Notes under the pieces: generated by a model
Told to the model about the DNA's origin: nothing
The model's database searches: none
The model's input: only the letters and a program-made list of their open reading frames with translations
In this document: positions 19,288-27,009 of the stretch, piece after piece
Numbering within the stretch: position 1 is the stretch's first letter
Layout: every line of letters begins with the position of its first letter
Translations under genes and position numbers: made by a program
NCBI GenBank assembly: GCA_017887325.1
Contig: JAGHIE010000018.1
Location: 1 to 64,000, forward strand
Reading direction: 5' to 3'
Origin: Oscillospiraceae bacterium
GTDB lineage: Bacteria; Bacillota; Clostridia; Oscillospirales; Ruminococcaceae
Length of the DNA: 64,000 bases

Positions 19288-20187
19288 TTATATAACTATA
19301 TGTAACTTATTTATACCTCGTGAATAAGAATAATTTGCTCTCAAGGCTCTTGCTCTTATTAAAACTACTCCCATAATAGAATGTTCGTCCTCATCTTTTT
19401 TTATAGACACCGGATTGTATTTTTCTCCATTGTAAATAATATAAATAGATACACTATCTGATAATGTTGCATATATTTTTATCTGTGTTTTTAGTTGTGA
19501 TAATATTCTAATTATTGTTTCTTCTATGCAGTTTTCTATTTCAAAAACTTTAACAAATGAAATATTTTTATCTATAGACAAACTTTCAAGAAAATTATTA
19601 AATACACCTAAATCTTCTAATGAATTAATTTCACAATCAATATCAAACTCTAATCGTCTGTAAAATGGAAGTACAGGAATAAAATTTATAATACTTGTAG
19701 ATAAAATAATAATAGGTATTCCTGCAAAAATAGTCATAAATGAGTAAACAATAAAAGATTGTAAAAAATAATCAAATCCATTAAAAATAAAACCAATTAT
19801 ACCTGATAATATAGATAATAAAAATACTATAACAATAAATTGGATAACTTGTTTTATCGTTTTTAAATGTATATCACCATTTTTTTGCAATCCATGCCAA
19901 ATAAACCATATTCCACAACCTATTACCAAATTACAAATACATTCATAAATACAATCTGATGAAACCTGTCCCAAAATGATATAGTCAATTATAGTAGCTA
20001 AAATATTTCCTAAAACACCATAAATTCCAAAAAATAATCCTATTACAGCAGGCAATACACATTTTATTCCAACAAATGAGGAAAATTTTAAAAACTCTGT
20101 TAATCTCAACGGAATATCTAAAATCATATATACAACACAACAAGCACAAACAATCATGATTCCTCTTTTAAATCCTTTATTTTGCAC
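19288..20187 (-). CDS. Membrane protein with RsbW-like C-terminal domain
   Basis: 299 residues, GTG start preceded by AGAGGAG. Five or six membrane helices occupy residues 1-175 and resemble ECF-S/MASE-like sensors. The C-terminal 110 residues follow the fold order of RsbW-type ATPases (EIENCIEETIIRILSQ, then YNGEKYNPVS, then a final strand) but lack a clear DxGxG and GLG lid, so ATP binding is doubtful. The gene overlaps the EamA gene by 11 nt and is 12 nt from the phosphatase gene. It may act as a sensor or decoy partner in the same switch. This is inference. Confidence 0.55.
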   Translation of the reverse strand: MQNKGFKRGIMIVCACCVVYMILDIPLRLTEFLKFSSFVGIKCVLPAVIGLFFGIYGVLGNILATIIDYIILGQVSSDCIYECICNLVIGCGIWFIWHGLQKNGDIHLKTIKQVIQFIVIVFLLSILSGIIGFIFNGFDYFLQSFIVYSFMTIFAGIPIIILSTSIINFIPVLPFYRRLEFDIDCEINSLEDLGVFNNFLESLSIDKNISFVKVFEIENCIEETIIRILSQLKTQIKIYATLSDSVSIYIIYNGEKYNPVSIKKDEDEHSIMGVVLIRARALRANYSYSRGINKLHIVI

Positions 20188-21094
20188 TATTAATACTCCT
20201 CTTTAATCTATCTATTACTCCACTATCTGCTACAAGTATTCCAATTATCATTACTATAGACCCCAAAATTTTAACAACTGTTATTGGTTGATATTCAATT
20301 CCAAATACTAAATATATAAGAGGTGCTGTTAAAAGTGTAATGATTATCTCTGTAGAAAAAATTAATGATGTGTTTAATGCACTAACATATCTTTGAGCAT
20401 ATATTTGTACTATTCCATATAAACCTCTAATAAATATACCAATAAATATTACACTTCCCCAAAAAGAAGATTGTGTTGTAATAACTATATTTGGTGATTT
20501 AATAATATACTCAAAAACAAATAATATAGAAGAAAAAACAAAAGCAAAAAACATTTGTCCCATTGCTAATATAGAAGGATTAGACTTTATTGCAAATTTT
20601 TCTACAGTCATAACATATACTGCAAAAAATAAATCTGCTAATACCAAAAATATAATATTTATATTAATAAAATTTTTTAATTTAGCATCTAATACCAAAA
20701 ATAAACCTATTAAAACTAATACAACACCTATCCAACTATTAATTCTAATTTTTTTACGAAATACTAACAGCATGATAAGTGGAATAAATATAAAATAAGA
20801 GGATAATACACAAACTGTTACTGTTGAATCAACACCAGAAGATCCAAACAACAAGAAAAAATTAAAGCCTACCAACTCAACTGCAAGTATCATACTTTGA
20901 AAAATTTGTTTTTTGTCAAGTCTAAATAATTCTCCAAAAAATATCAAAAAAGATATTACAAATCCGACCAAATTAGTTAATCCTAAAAATAAAAATTGTG
21001 AAACATCAGTAGACACATCTGTTAAAAAAGCATACTGTATTGCAGCAAAAAAAGTAATTGCAAATAAGGATATATTAGCTTCTAATTTATTCAT
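20177..21094 (-). CDS. EamA/DMT-superfamily transporter
   Basis: 305 residues from the ATG at 21094 (GTGAGG upstream; a TTG at 21112 is less likely). It has ten hydrophobic helices arranged as two five-helix repeats, as in the drug/metabolite transporter superfamily. It is translationally coupled to the DUF2156 gene, whose stop is 1 nt before its ATG. It may flip a lipid or export a metabolite linked to the DUF2156 product. The substrate is unknown. Confidence 0.75.
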   Translation of the reverse strand: MNKLEANISLFAITFFAAIQYAFLTDVSTDVSQFLFLGLTNLVGFVISFLIFFGELFRLDKKQIFQSMILAVELVGFNFFLLFGSSGVDSTVTVCVLSSYFIFIPLIMLLVFRKKIRINSWIGVVLVLIGLFLVLDAKLKNFININIIFLVLADLFFAVYVMTVEKFAIKSNPSILAMGQMFFAFVFSSILFVFEYIIKSPNIVITTQSSFWGSVIFIGIFIRGLYGIVQIYAQRYVSALNTSLIFSTEIIITLLTAPLIYLVFGIEYQPITVVKILGSIVMIIGILVADSGVIDRLKRSINSAK

Positions 21095-21095
21095 A

Positions 21096-22001
21096 TTAAG
21101 CCTCACAAACAATAAATTTTTTTAATAATACATCAGGATAATAAGACATTTTTGATTTACGCAATCCCAATACTCCCAAATCTTCTTCTCTATTTATAAA
21201 ATCTATATTACTACAACAACGATTAACTAATTCCATATTTAAAATTCGATAAATATCCTTTACTTGTCTATCTCCTTTTTCAACAATTACATCATAATGT
21301 GTATCAGAAATGCGATATCCAAAAGCATAACCACAAATTTTTCCGTCAATAAATATAACAATACCACTTAAACATAAATCTTTAAAATTATTTAATGCTT
21401 GTTCTATCATAATATTTTCATGATTTAGGTATTTTGTATTACTTGAATCTTCACGAGAAGACAGCCATTTTTTCTGAAAATCCAAGATATAAGGTACATT
21501 TCCTTCTGTTATAGGTTCTATATGTACTCTTTCACCATATACACGCCAAAATCTGTTTATATCTGTTCGTTTAGATGCTAAAGAATGGCCTGGTAAAATA
21601 GTAAGTTTTTCATTGGTGTATATGTATTCGTATAAATCTCGACAATCTTTATATATGAAAAACTTTTTAAAAACTTTTTCCAATTTTTCCATTATTGTTT
21701 CTGTCACACTTTCAAATTTCACTTTTTTACCATAACTATGTGCATCTTTTAAAATAATCTCTATTTGCTCTTTAAAATCTCCTTTGCCAATAGGTGCAAG
21801 GTATACTCTATATTCTTCTGTATCTCTATTTGCGCGATGTATGTATAAACAATCATTAAATTGACAGTATTCATCACCATATTTATTTGACATACAGTAC
21901 ATATTTGCAAATGAATGTTGACAAGAACCTTCGCCATACTTGTATAGATATTTTTCTAACACTAATCTATGCTTTAATTCTATTTTTTTAAAATTCAACA
22001 T
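21096..22001 (-). CDS. DUF2156 (LPG-synthase C-terminal-like) protein
   Basis: 301 residues with the double-GNAT layout of DUF2156, related to the catalytic domain of MprF lysyl-phosphatidylglycerol synthases: FANMYCMSNKYGDEYC near the N-terminus, then DFQKKWL, GYAFGYRIS and NREEDLGVLGLRKSKMSYYP near the end. MprF membrane helices are absent, so it should be cytosolic. In this operon it could modify a lipid or peptide, for example in self-protection, but no such role is proven for stand-alone DUF2156 proteins. It starts 11 nt after the STAS gene. Confidence 0.75.
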   Translation of the reverse strand: MLNFKKIELKHRLVLEKYLYKYGEGSCQHSFANMYCMSNKYGDEYCQFNDCLYIHRANRDTEEYRVYLAPIGKGDFKEQIEIILKDAHSYGKKVKFESVTETIMEKLEKVFKKFFIYKDCRDLYEYIYTNEKLTILPGHSLASKRTDINRFWRVYGERVHIEPITEGNVPYILDFQKKWLSSREDSSNTKYLNHENIMIEQALNNFKDLCLSGIVIFIDGKICGYAFGYRISDTHYDVIVEKGDRQVKDIYRILNMELVNRCCSNIDFINREEDLGVLGLRKSKMSYYPDVLLKKFIVCEA

Positions 22002-22012
22002 TTAATTATCCT

Positions 22013-22309
22013 TTATTCTATTGTTAAAATATCTGAAAATCCTGTAATTTCAAACACATCCATTACTACAGCATTAACATTCTTTATTATCATTTTTCCT
22101 TGTCTATTCATAACTTTCTGTGTTAAAAGCAACACACGAAGTCCTGCAGAAGATATATATTCAACTTTATCGAAATCCATTATAAGTTCTGTTATTCCAT
22201 TTATAGATCTTTTTAATTCTGCCTCTAATAATGGAGAAGTTAAAGTATCAATTCTTCCCTCTATTGACAATGTTAAAATCGTACCATTTATGTCTTTTAT
22301 AATATTCAT
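22013..22309 (-). CDS. STAS-domain anti-sigma-factor antagonist
   Basis: 98 residues, a complete single STAS domain. MDFDKVEYISSAGLRVLL holds the loop where one of Ser53/Ser54 is the expected phosphorylation site. It is the first gene of the locus and is preceded by AGGAAGGA. The likely phosphatase and kinase are the two domains of the protein encoded at 16735-19275. What it releases when unphosphorylated is not visible here. Confidence 0.88.
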   Translation of the reverse strand: MNIIKDINGTILTLSIEGRIDTLTSPLLEAELKRSINGITELIMDFDKVEYISSAGLRVLLLTQKVMNRQGKMIIKNVNAVVMDVFEITGFSDILTIE

Positions 22310-22364
22310 AAATATTAATTCCTTCCTAAATAGTCAAATTTTATTACAATTTTATACACGGATA

Positions 22365-22392
22365 ATTATAACATTTTTCATAAAAACTTCAA
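22365..22392 (-). promoter_or_regulatory. Promoter of the peptide-export and signalling locus
   Basis: Minus-strand TTGAAG (22392-22387), 16-nt spacer, TATAAT (22370-22365). It lies about 55 nt before the STAS ATG and directly after the 38-bp palindromic terminator of the neighbouring operon, so it probably drives the whole 22.3-11.9 kb gene run. Confidence 0.6.
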
Positions 22393-22434
22393 GTATGTTT
22401 AAAATAAATTACTGTTATAATATTAACTTACAAA

Positions 22435-22472
22435 AAACCTCCTTAGTAACAAATTTGTTACTAAGGAGGTTT
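22435..22472 (-). terminator. Perfect 38-bp palindromic terminator
   Basis: A 19-bp arm (22435-22453) is followed directly by its exact complement (22454-22472). On the minus strand a run of T follows. It ends the GNAT/membrane-protein operon before the promoter of the peptide-export locus. The stem contains AAGGAGG/CCTCCTT, a chance RBS-like string. Confidence 0.8.
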
Positions 22473-22523
22473 CTTATTCTAACAAATGAAATACATTTTA
22501 ATATAAGTTAATACTTATTTATA

Positions 22524-23267
22524 TTATTTAATACCCATTATAAAAACTACTAAAGCCATAATAGTTAAAATAGTCCAACTAATATATCTACCTGCAATCT
22601 CCCAATCTGATGGTTCTACATAATCCACCTCTTGTATTTTGAAAGCTAGATTAAAACGAAATAATTCATCAGCAAACAAAATAGAAATAACATTACAAAC
22701 ACAAACAATTACAGAAATAAACCATAAAGACCATTTACCCTTATGAGTCAATTCTGGTCCGTTCATTAAATCCAGAATTACAAATGCAGATGGCTCTATT
22801 GAATTTATTACACTTCCATTGCCATACTCTATAGAAACACCAATATTTGCTAAAGAACCATCCTCATTGTACAACCAAAGTGATTCTCCAACACTAACGA
22901 CACCTCCTCGAAACAGTACATCTTCCCCTTTACGAACTTCCACACCTGTCATACTCTCAGAGATTTCTTTGTTTTTTGGAATTGCTGTTTCGTCCTCTAT
23001 AGCAACATATGGACCATATGTTTTTTCTCCGTACTTAAACACTACACTCTTATCCTCAAATACAGTAAAAGAAGTACACTGTCCCTTAATTTTACCAGAG
23101 TATACTACACTACCATCTTCTTGACTTGGAATCAGAATTGTGTCTTTGTAATCAAATCCTACTTGTGAAATTCTTATAGGATAAATGATTGTAAAAATTA
23201 ATACCATCGTAACTGTAATAATTATAATCGCTTTTTGATACCTATTTAAACATTTAATTCTTTCCAT
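22524..23267 (-). CDS. Membrane protein of unknown function
   Basis: 247 residues: one N-terminal helix (about 14-33), an extracytoplasmic beta-rich region (about 40-165), then two helices (about 180-200 and 225-245). No family was recognised. It starts 10 nt after the GNAT gene and ends at a strong terminator, so the two are co-transcribed. Nothing in the sequence shows catalytic motifs. Confidence 0.6.
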   Translation of the reverse strand: MERIKCLNRYQKAIIIITVTMVLIFTIIYPIRISQVGFDYKDTILIPSQEDGSVVYSGKIKGQCTSFTVFEDKSVVFKYGEKTYGPYVAIEDETAIPKNKEISESMTGVEVRKGEDVLFRGGVVSVGESLWLYNEDGSLANIGVSIEYGNGSVINSIEPSAFVILDLMNGPELTHKGKWSLWFISVIVCVCNVISILFADELFRFNLAFKIQEVDYVEPSDWEIAGRYISWTILTIMALVVFIMGIK

Positions 23268-23277
23268 AGTATTACCT

Positions 23278-24120
23278 CTATAAAACTAATTCTAAGTCTT
23301 TTACCATTTCAAACTGTTTAGCAATATCAATCGCTCCAACAGAATAAAACATTTCCAATACTTCGGCATAATCTTTATCAATATTCTTTATTATAATGTT
23401 ATTAAATTTTGTCATCAACCATTGTATAATTACCTTTAATTCACATATATCTACATACCCTATCTGCATCACATGTCCTGTTTCTTTTGAAAAAATGCAA
23501 AAAGCAGTTATTTTTTGATTTTTACATGTATAGGCAATATCATAAGATTTAATATTTATTTTTAAAATATTTGTAGAATGTTCAAATGATGGTTTTACAC
23601 AAACACAATGATCTAATTTAGTAAAATCAAATTTGTCCAAATCAATATATTTTACTATAGACTCATTCACATCGAAATTAGTCTTTGAACTTTTTAAAAC
23701 ATATAATTCTCGTTTGATTACAAAGCCTTGTTTTTTATAACCCTGTATTGCATTATCGTTTTCTTGCAAAACTTCTAAATAGTACTTTTTAACCCCTTGT
23801 TTTAATAACTCTTGTTCTGCAAAAGAAAAAAGTTTTGTAAAAACTTTTTTACCTCTATGCTCAGGTACAATGCCTGTTCCTACATCAAAAACTACTTTTT
23901 CACCGTTATAAACACAACAAGCATTTATAATAAAACCAATCAATTTATCTTCTAAAAATGCTCCATATGATAATTCTTTATCCACTCCACTTAAAGTAAA
24001 ACGAGTTTGAAGTTGTTCTTGAGTTAACTGAATTGGCAATGCGTAATCAGAAAAAGCTAGGTTTAAACAATCTGTAATTTCAGCATATGATGTATCTTTT
24101 AAACATTTATATTTATACAC
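23278..24120 (-). CDS. GNAT-family N-acetyltransferase
   Basis: 280 residues with a GTG start and GAGGAG upstream. Residues about 1-150 form a GNAT domain with the acetyl-CoA loop VPEHRGKKVFTKL and the later YLEVLQENDNAIQGYKKQGF motif. The C-terminal 120 residues look like a second, degenerate GNAT fold. The substrate is unknown. Co-transcribed with the membrane protein downstream. Confidence 0.75.
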   Translation of the reverse strand: MYKYKCLKDTSYAEITDCLNLAFSDYALPIQLTQEQLQTRFTLSGVDKELSYGAFLEDKLIGFIINACCVYNGEKVVFDVGTGIVPEHRGKKVFTKLFSFAEQELLKQGVKKYYLEVLQENDNAIQGYKKQGFVIKRELYVLKSSKTNFDVNESIVKYIDLDKFDFTKLDHCVCVKPSFEHSTNILKINIKSYDIAYTCKNQKITAFCIFSKETGHVMQIGYVDICELKVIIQWLMTKFNNIIIKNIDKDYAEVLEMFYSVGAIDIAKQFEMVKDLELVL

Positions 24121-24297
24121 TATAATTCTCCTCTAAAATTCTTAATTTCAACTTTCATTTTTATTCATAATATCACATTTGAATTAATTTTTCTACTATT
24201 TTAGTTATTACAAACCTATTATGAAAACAATAAAGTACTTACAATAGTTAAATTTTAATTTTTGCACAAATTAAACAAATAAACAATTATTTAATAA

Positions 24298-24312
24298 TAA
24301 TAATTATTATCA
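24298..24312 (+). promoter_or_regulatory. Fur-box-like palindrome upstream of the hydrogenase promoter
   Basis: TAATAATTATTATCA matches the 7-1-7 Fur core TGATAATNATTATCA at all but one position and sits 4 nt before the -35 hexamer. In DNA this AT-rich such a match carries limited weight. Confidence 0.3.
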
Positions 24313-24315
24313 TTA

Positions 24316-24344
24316 TTGATTTTAAAATATGAATATTGTATAAT
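24316..24344 (+). promoter_or_regulatory. Sigma-A-type promoter of the hydrogenase gene
   Basis: TTGATT (24316-24321), 17-nt spacer, TATAAT (24339-24344). The start point would be near 24351, giving a leader of about 50 nt before the ATG at 24401. Confidence 0.65.
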
Positions 24345-24400
24345 ATAAAGTACAATATTATATGCTATTTATTAATTCACCACAAATAAGGAGGATTTGT

Positions 24401-25774
24401 ATGGAACATTTATCAATGGATATCAGAGTACCTATCGAAAAAGATAATGTTAGTATTTGTAGAATTGAAGAAAAATGTATTAACTGTGGAATGTGCAAAA
24501 AAGTTTGTATTAATGATATAGGTGTTCATGGAACATATACATTAGAACAAACTAACAACAAAGCAATTTGTATTAATTGTGGACAATGTGCAATTGTCTG
24601 TCCAGTTGATAGCATTATTGAAAAATATGAATATACTGATGTAAAAAATTCTATTAATGATAAGGATAAGATTGTAATTGTGAGTACTTCTCCATCTGTA
24701 AGAGTATCTTTAGGAGAAGAATTTGGAATGAATGATGGTGAATTTGTAGAAGGTAAAATGGTATCTTTATTAAGAACTCTTGGTGTAGATTATGTTTTAG
24801 ATACTAATTTTGCAGCAGATCTTACAATAGTTGAAGAAGCTAGTGAACTTGTTAAAAGATTAACTGAAAAAAATTTACCATTACCACAATTCACAAGCTG
24901 TTGTCCTGCTTGGGTTAAATTTGCTGAAATATATTATCCTGAAATGCTGGATAATATTTCAACTGCTAAAAGTCCTATAGGTATGCAAGGTCCTACTATT
25001 AAAACATATTTTGCAAAAAAAATGGGAATTGACCCTAAAAAAATTGTAAATGTAGCTTTAACACCATGTACTGCCAAAAAGTATGAAATTAGAAGAGAAG
25101 AAATGAATGCTAGTGCTGATTATCATAACGATGTAAATTTAAGAGATATGGATTATGTTATAACTACTAGAGAGCTTGCTAAATGGGCAAAAGAAGAAAA
25201 TATTGATTTTCTTTCTTTACAAGACAGTCCATATGATGATTATATGGGTAGAGCTTCTGGTGCTGGTGTAATTTTTGGAAATACTGGTGGAGTTATGGAA
25301 GCTGCATTAAGAACAGCATATGAATATGTAACTAATGAATCTTCTCCTATTGATATGATAAAATATAGCGATGTTAGAGGATATGACGGTATTAGAGAGG
25401 CTACTGTTAATATGGGTGACATCAATTTAAATGTAGCTGTTGTGTATGGAACAGCTAATGCAAGAAAACTAATTGAATTAATTAAAAACGGAGAAAAAGA
25501 ATATCACTTTATTGAAGTTATGACATGCCCTGGTGGTTGCATTGGTGGTGGTGGTCAACCAAAAAACATCTTAAAAAATAAAGATAATGTAAGAAAAGCG
25601 AGAATTAATGGTTTATATACCAAAGACGATTCAATGACTATAAGAAAAAGTCATGAAAATCCTGATATTAAACAAGTTTACGCTGAATTTTATGGTAAAC
25701 CTCTTAGTCCGTTAGCTGAAAAAATGCTACACACTATGTATATTGACAGAAGTGATATTTTAAGTGGAAAATAA
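24401..25774 (+). CDS. [FeFe] hydrogenase, ferredoxin-type monomer
   Basis: 457 residues. I choose the ATG at 24401 because AAGGAGG (24388-24394) precedes it; an ATG at 24362 has no RBS. The N-terminus holds two 4Fe-4S motifs (CINCGMCKKVC and CINCGQCAIVCPV). The H-cluster motifs are TSCCPAW (L1), TPCTAKKYE (L2) and TCPGGCIGGGGQP (L3), with all four cluster-binding cysteines present. In L2 the Met of the usual MPCxxK is Thr. It should interconvert protons and H2 using ferredoxin, for redox disposal or sensing. No HydEFG maturase is in the window. Confidence 0.92.
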   Translation: MEHLSMDIRVPIEKDNVSICRIEEKCINCGMCKKVCINDIGVHGTYTLEQTNNKAICINCGQCAIVCPVDSIIEKYEYTDVKNSINDKDKIVIVSTSPSVRVSLGEEFGMNDGEFVEGKMVSLLRTLGVDYVLDTNFAADLTIVEEASELVKRLTEKNLPLPQFTSCCPAWVKFAEIYYPEMLDNISTAKSPIGMQGPTIKTYFAKKMGIDPKKIVNVALTPCTAKKYEIRREEMNASADYHNDVNLRDMDYVITTRELAKWAKEENIDFLSLQDSPYDDYMGRASGAGVIFGNTGGVMEAALRTAYEYVTNESSPIDMIKYSDVRGYDGIREATVNMGDINLNVAVVYGTANARKLIELIKNGEKEYHFIEVMTCPGGCIGGGGQPKNILKNKDNVRKARINGLYTKDDSMTIRKSHENPDIKQVYAEFYGKPLSPLAEKMLHTMYIDRSDILSGK

Positions 25775-25791
25775 AAAGGAGGATTTTCAGA

Positions 25792-26325
25792 GTGAAAACT
25801 GAAAAACATATAACAACTAAACAATTAACTGTAACCGCAATAATGCTTGCATTGTGTATTGTATTTCAATCACTAAAATTTTTATCTCCTTACATAACAG
25901 GTTCAGCAGTTAATGCAGTTTTAATTATAACTACTTTATATTGTGGTGTATATTCAGGCAGTATAATAGCAATATTTACTCCAGTTTTTGCCTTTTTATT
26001 AGGTCAAACACCCATACTTAAAATAGTTCCTCTTATGATTTTTGTTATAATGATAGGTAATTTATGTTTAGTGCTTATAACACATATTCTTAAAAAGAAT
26101 TTATACTTTGCTTTAATATTAGCAAGTATTGTAAAATCACTATTTTTATGGCTTGTAGTGTGGTATTTAGTAATTCCGTTTTTCGCATTTAATATACCTG
26201 AAAAAATGCAACTAGCTATAAAAACAAGCTTTTCTTTACTTCAACTAATTACTGCTCTTATAGGTAGTGCTATTGCTGTAATAATATGGCAAAGAGTAAA
26301 ACATTTAAAAACAAATAAAACATAA
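25792..26325 (+). CDS. ECF transporter S-component
   Basis: 177 residues with a GTG start preceded by AAAGGAGG, 17 nt after the hydrogenase stop. Five to six helices and the N-terminal TTKQLTVTAIMLAL segment match substrate-binding S-components of ECF vitamin/cofactor importers. No ATPase or T-component is encoded here, so it would share a common EcfAAT module. Its coupling to the hydrogenase suggests a cofactor or metal-related ligand, but the ligand cannot be read. Confidence 0.75.
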   Translation: MKTEKHITTKQLTVTAIMLALCIVFQSLKFLSPYITGSAVNAVLIITTLYCGVYSGSIIAIFTPVFAFLLGQTPILKIVPLMIFVIMIGNLCLVLITHILKKNLYFALILASIVKSLFLWLVVWYLVIPFFAFNIPEKMQLAIKTSFSLLQLITALIGSAIAVIIWQRVKHLKTNKT

Positions 26326-26355
26326 TTTCAAAATCAAATAATACTCTAAAAACAG

Positions 26356-26387
26356 AAGCTAGGTAACATTTTTAATTTACCTAGCTT
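26356..26387. terminator. Bidirectional terminator
   Basis: An 11-bp stem, aagctaggtaa (26356-26366) with ttacctagctt (26377-26387), is followed by a T-rich tract on the plus strand. It separates the convergent ECF S-component gene and the small minus-strand gene. Confidence 0.75.
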
Positions 26388-26393
26388 TTATTT

Positions 26394-26744
26394 TTATTTA
26401 TCACTTAAATTTAACCACTTAATAAATTTAGATATGTCATTTTCGTATAATTCAGTATCATTAATATAATAAATTGAACTATCCATTTTCTTTATTTCTT
26501 CACTATAAAGCCAAAATCTTTTTTTCATTCCTTCTATAAATATAAACACATCATAATTTTCTTTTATTAGTTTATCTATTTCCCCTTGTGATGTATCCAC
26601 TTCAACCATATAATCTAAATTCTCATCTATAAAACATTGTCTTAAACTATCACAATATTTTTTGATACGATTTTTATAGAATATAAATTCTGAAGATATT
26701 CCTGCTATTCTAGGTGAATTACATACAAATACTATTTTTTTCAT
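26394..26744 (-). CDS. Small protein of unknown function, Rossmann-like
   Basis: 116 residues. It begins with a beta strand and a polar loop (MKKIVFVCNSPRIAGISSEF) and continues with alternating strands and helices (YDVFIFIEGMKKRFWLY), resembling IIB or flavodoxin-like folds. I do not recognise the family. It is monocistronic and ends at the shared terminator. Confidence 0.5.
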   Translation of the reverse strand: MKKIVFVCNSPRIAGISSEFIFYKNRIKKYCDSLRQCFIDENLDYMVEVDTSQGEIDKLIKENYDVFIFIEGMKKRFWLYSEEIKKMDSSIYYINDTELYENDISKFIKWLNLSDK

Positions 26745-27009
26745 ATTTTATCACAATCCTTTAGTCCCTTTAAAATATATATGATTATATACATTTTTAT
26801 CTACAATATCAAGCAGAAATTTATTAAAAATTTTCTATTAAATACTTAAATTAATTATTTTACTTATACTCATTTTTTGACAAAGGGCCATTTCTTTACT
26901 GTAATATTGAAGTTTATAATTACTATACTTAGCAATAACTTCAATATCTTTCATTATATTAACAGAACTTATAGGGTTTATAATAGATTTATTTGTACTT
27001 TAAGTTGCT

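Noticed and set aside
22435-22472. 38-bp palindrome as an attachment or recombination site
   Set aside because: It follows an operon end, carries a T tract and has the form of a terminator; no integrase is nearby.
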